DNA from: Monarcha castaneiventris obscurior
Taxonomy: Eukaryota; Chordata; Aves; Passeriformes; Monarchidae
DNA: 64,000 nucleotides
Direction: 5' to 3'
NCBI GenBank assembly: GCA_026261815.1
Contig: JAMPIT010000856.1
Coordinates: forward strand, 14,910,001 to 14,974,000
In this document: positions 62,360 to 64,000 of the stretch, piece by piece
Numbering within the stretch: position 1 is the stretch's first letter
Layout: each line of letters opens with the position of its first letter
Program-made: the position numbers and the translations under genes
Notes under the pieces: generated by a model
Databases searched by the model: none
Seen by the model: the letters and a program-made list of their open reading frames with translations, nothing else
What the model was told of the DNA's origin: nothing

Positions 62360-64000
62360 AGAGATGTAGCCAGTGTGCCACGGAAAATGAGATCTAAGGG
62401 AGGAGCACTGGGGGACTGGAGCTCTGGAGGAGCCAGAGCTTGATGTCACCCTCACCCCTTTATAAAGGAAATTAGGCAGACTGACAATGAGAATGCTGCA
62501 AAATAACATTTTCCCGAGGCAGAGCTTTGTGGGGAAAGCAATAATTAAAATCACACTGTGCACAAAAGCAAATGAAGAGCACAGGACTCAGGGCCTGCTG
62601 GCAAACATGCTCCTTGAGACAGAGGCTGTCCAGGGCAGAACTGGGCTGTGAGTTCACCTGAGAGCTCTTGCCTGGCCAAGCTAATCATGAACTTCAGCAT
62701 CTTGTTACAGCAGAGCCTTATTATTCTTTATCTGGCATCCCCTGCTTGGATGAACATAACTAGGCTATGTCTTCTGAGCAAATTATTGCCCATCTTCGTT
62801 GCTTTAAAGTAATTCTTACCCACAGAGAGATTATTTCAATGAGTCAGAAATTAATAAACAGAAAGAAGTGACAAGCCGTGTTTGCTAATGGCACATCTCC
62901 AGTCACAACAGGGACTCAGCCCTTGCTGGCACCTTCAGCTGTTAAACCCTATCTGTTAAAGAAAAACAGCTAAAAATCAGGAAACCTGATGAAGGTTCCT
63001 ATTGACTAAACAAATTATACAACCTATAAATTTTCTCAAAAATGGGTAATATTTCTGCTACAAGGTGCACAGGAATGGAAAATATTTCCTCGACCAACAA
63101 GTTGTTTTGAAGGCACAACAAAACAGAATATAGATATAAATCTTTACATCACCCACTGACAGCCTGCCTGTCTGGGTGTGGGGCACCTGCTTTGATTTAG
63201 CAGCTTGGCCCCCTCTAAGGCCAAGGCCCAGAGCCTTGAAGCAGCTCCATGTGAGCAGGAGACAGCAGAAACAGCAGCTTATGGACCCCAGCCTCTGTGG
63301 TGGGGAAGGAAGGATAAGCATCAGCCACTTGATTTCCATGAGTAGTTCCAAAGGAGTTCAGGTCTTCAGCTCACTGCTATTCCAAAATAAAACATCAAAC
63401 ATGCTACTTCAACAAACAGGGGATGCAACTTCACAGAGCCAATATTAAATCAGTAAACTAAAAAGAAAAAACAACCCAACAAAAAAACCCTCAGTTGTTT
63501 GTTTCCTTTCCTAAGCTTTAAGGAACTAGGTCTTACAGCTCTGTGTACTGAACATGCTTGTTCAGCAATGGTTTAATGGGGACACTGTACCAACTTTTGA
63601 ACTCTGATTATGGTGGTGCTTAAAGGTTTTCAGTCAGGAGGAGTTTTCAGTCCCTGCACACATCACACAATACATGGCTTGTCCTACACACACAGAGCAC
63701 ACACCCTAAGTGCAAACACTTGCCCATGGGACAGGCTGCTTTATGGCTTAATATGCTTATGGTTGTAATAAAATTTATTTTAGGAGAAAGCAGTAAAACA
63801 AAATTTACAGAGTAGAATAATGGGATAATTATGCTCTAAAACCAAATGGGCTTTCTTTATGTCACCGTTTCATAAAGTCACAACAATTTATTACAGCAGT
63901 ACCTCAACAACCTCACTACCTATTGGTCAGTTGCCACTTCCATTATAAATTCTGCCTTTCAAGACCTTCATAGAGTGCAGCAATTCCAGCTTGTATTAAA
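62360..64000. other. Unannotated non-coding stretch
   Basis: No gene was recognised up to the window edge. A C/A-rich patch lies at about 63460-63490. Short frames on both strands lack domains. Confidence 0.55.

Noticed and set aside
1..64000. tRNA, snRNA or other structured RNA genes
   Set aside because: No tRNA-type B box in a cloverleaf context and no recognisable snRNA, 7SL or Y RNA sequence was found by reading.

Overview
The window looks like intergenic or deep intronic DNA from a bird. Two mobile-element remnants support this. One is a 3' fragment of a CR1 LINE at about 10083-10343. The other is a solo long terminal repeat (about 41873-42426) of a type I recognise as widespread in bird genomes. 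The sequence is moderately AT-rich, poor in interspersed repeats, and dotted with short C/A-rich tracts. I cannot place it on a chromosome or name a species from sequence alone.

I found no protein-coding gene I can defend. There is no tRNA, rRNA or other recognisable RNA gene, no CpG island with a promoter, and no CRISPR array. The open frames are of the size expected by chance or belong to repeats. Two short minus-strand stretches (25858-26120 and about 27278-27520) read like possible exons or decayed pseudogene pieces. They are listed at low confidence because I cannot match them to a named family.

Layout: 1-9.2 kb is unique DNA with a small 30-bp tandem repeat. At 9.2-9.7 kb there is an AT-rich block dense in TAAT/ATTA motifs. 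The internally deleted CR1 lies at 10.1-10.3 kb, and an ancient MIR-like SINE fossil at 12.36 kb. A C/A-rich tract is at 15.9 kb. Enhancer-like AT-rich blocks lie at 18.5 and 20.7 kb, the latter with a perfect 12-bp inverted repeat. A second MIR-like fossil is at 25.3 kb. At 27.8-28.4 kb there is a 51-bp minisatellite of about 12.5 copies that is open in several frames on both strands. At 39.65-39.74 kb a C/A-rich tract abuts a 20-G run. The solo LTR is at 41.9-42.4 kb and another ATTA-rich block at 44.2-44.8 kb. A (CTGTG)7 repeat is at 52.1 kb and a 15-bp minisatellite of 8 copies at 55.8 kb. A hairpin carrying two CACGTG boxes is at 62.3 kb.

There is no operon-like or multi-gene system here. 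The most notable element is the 51-bp minisatellite, followed by the deletion structure of the CR1 copy and the possible regulatory palindromes. Conservation claims are inference from motif texture and need alignment to other birds.
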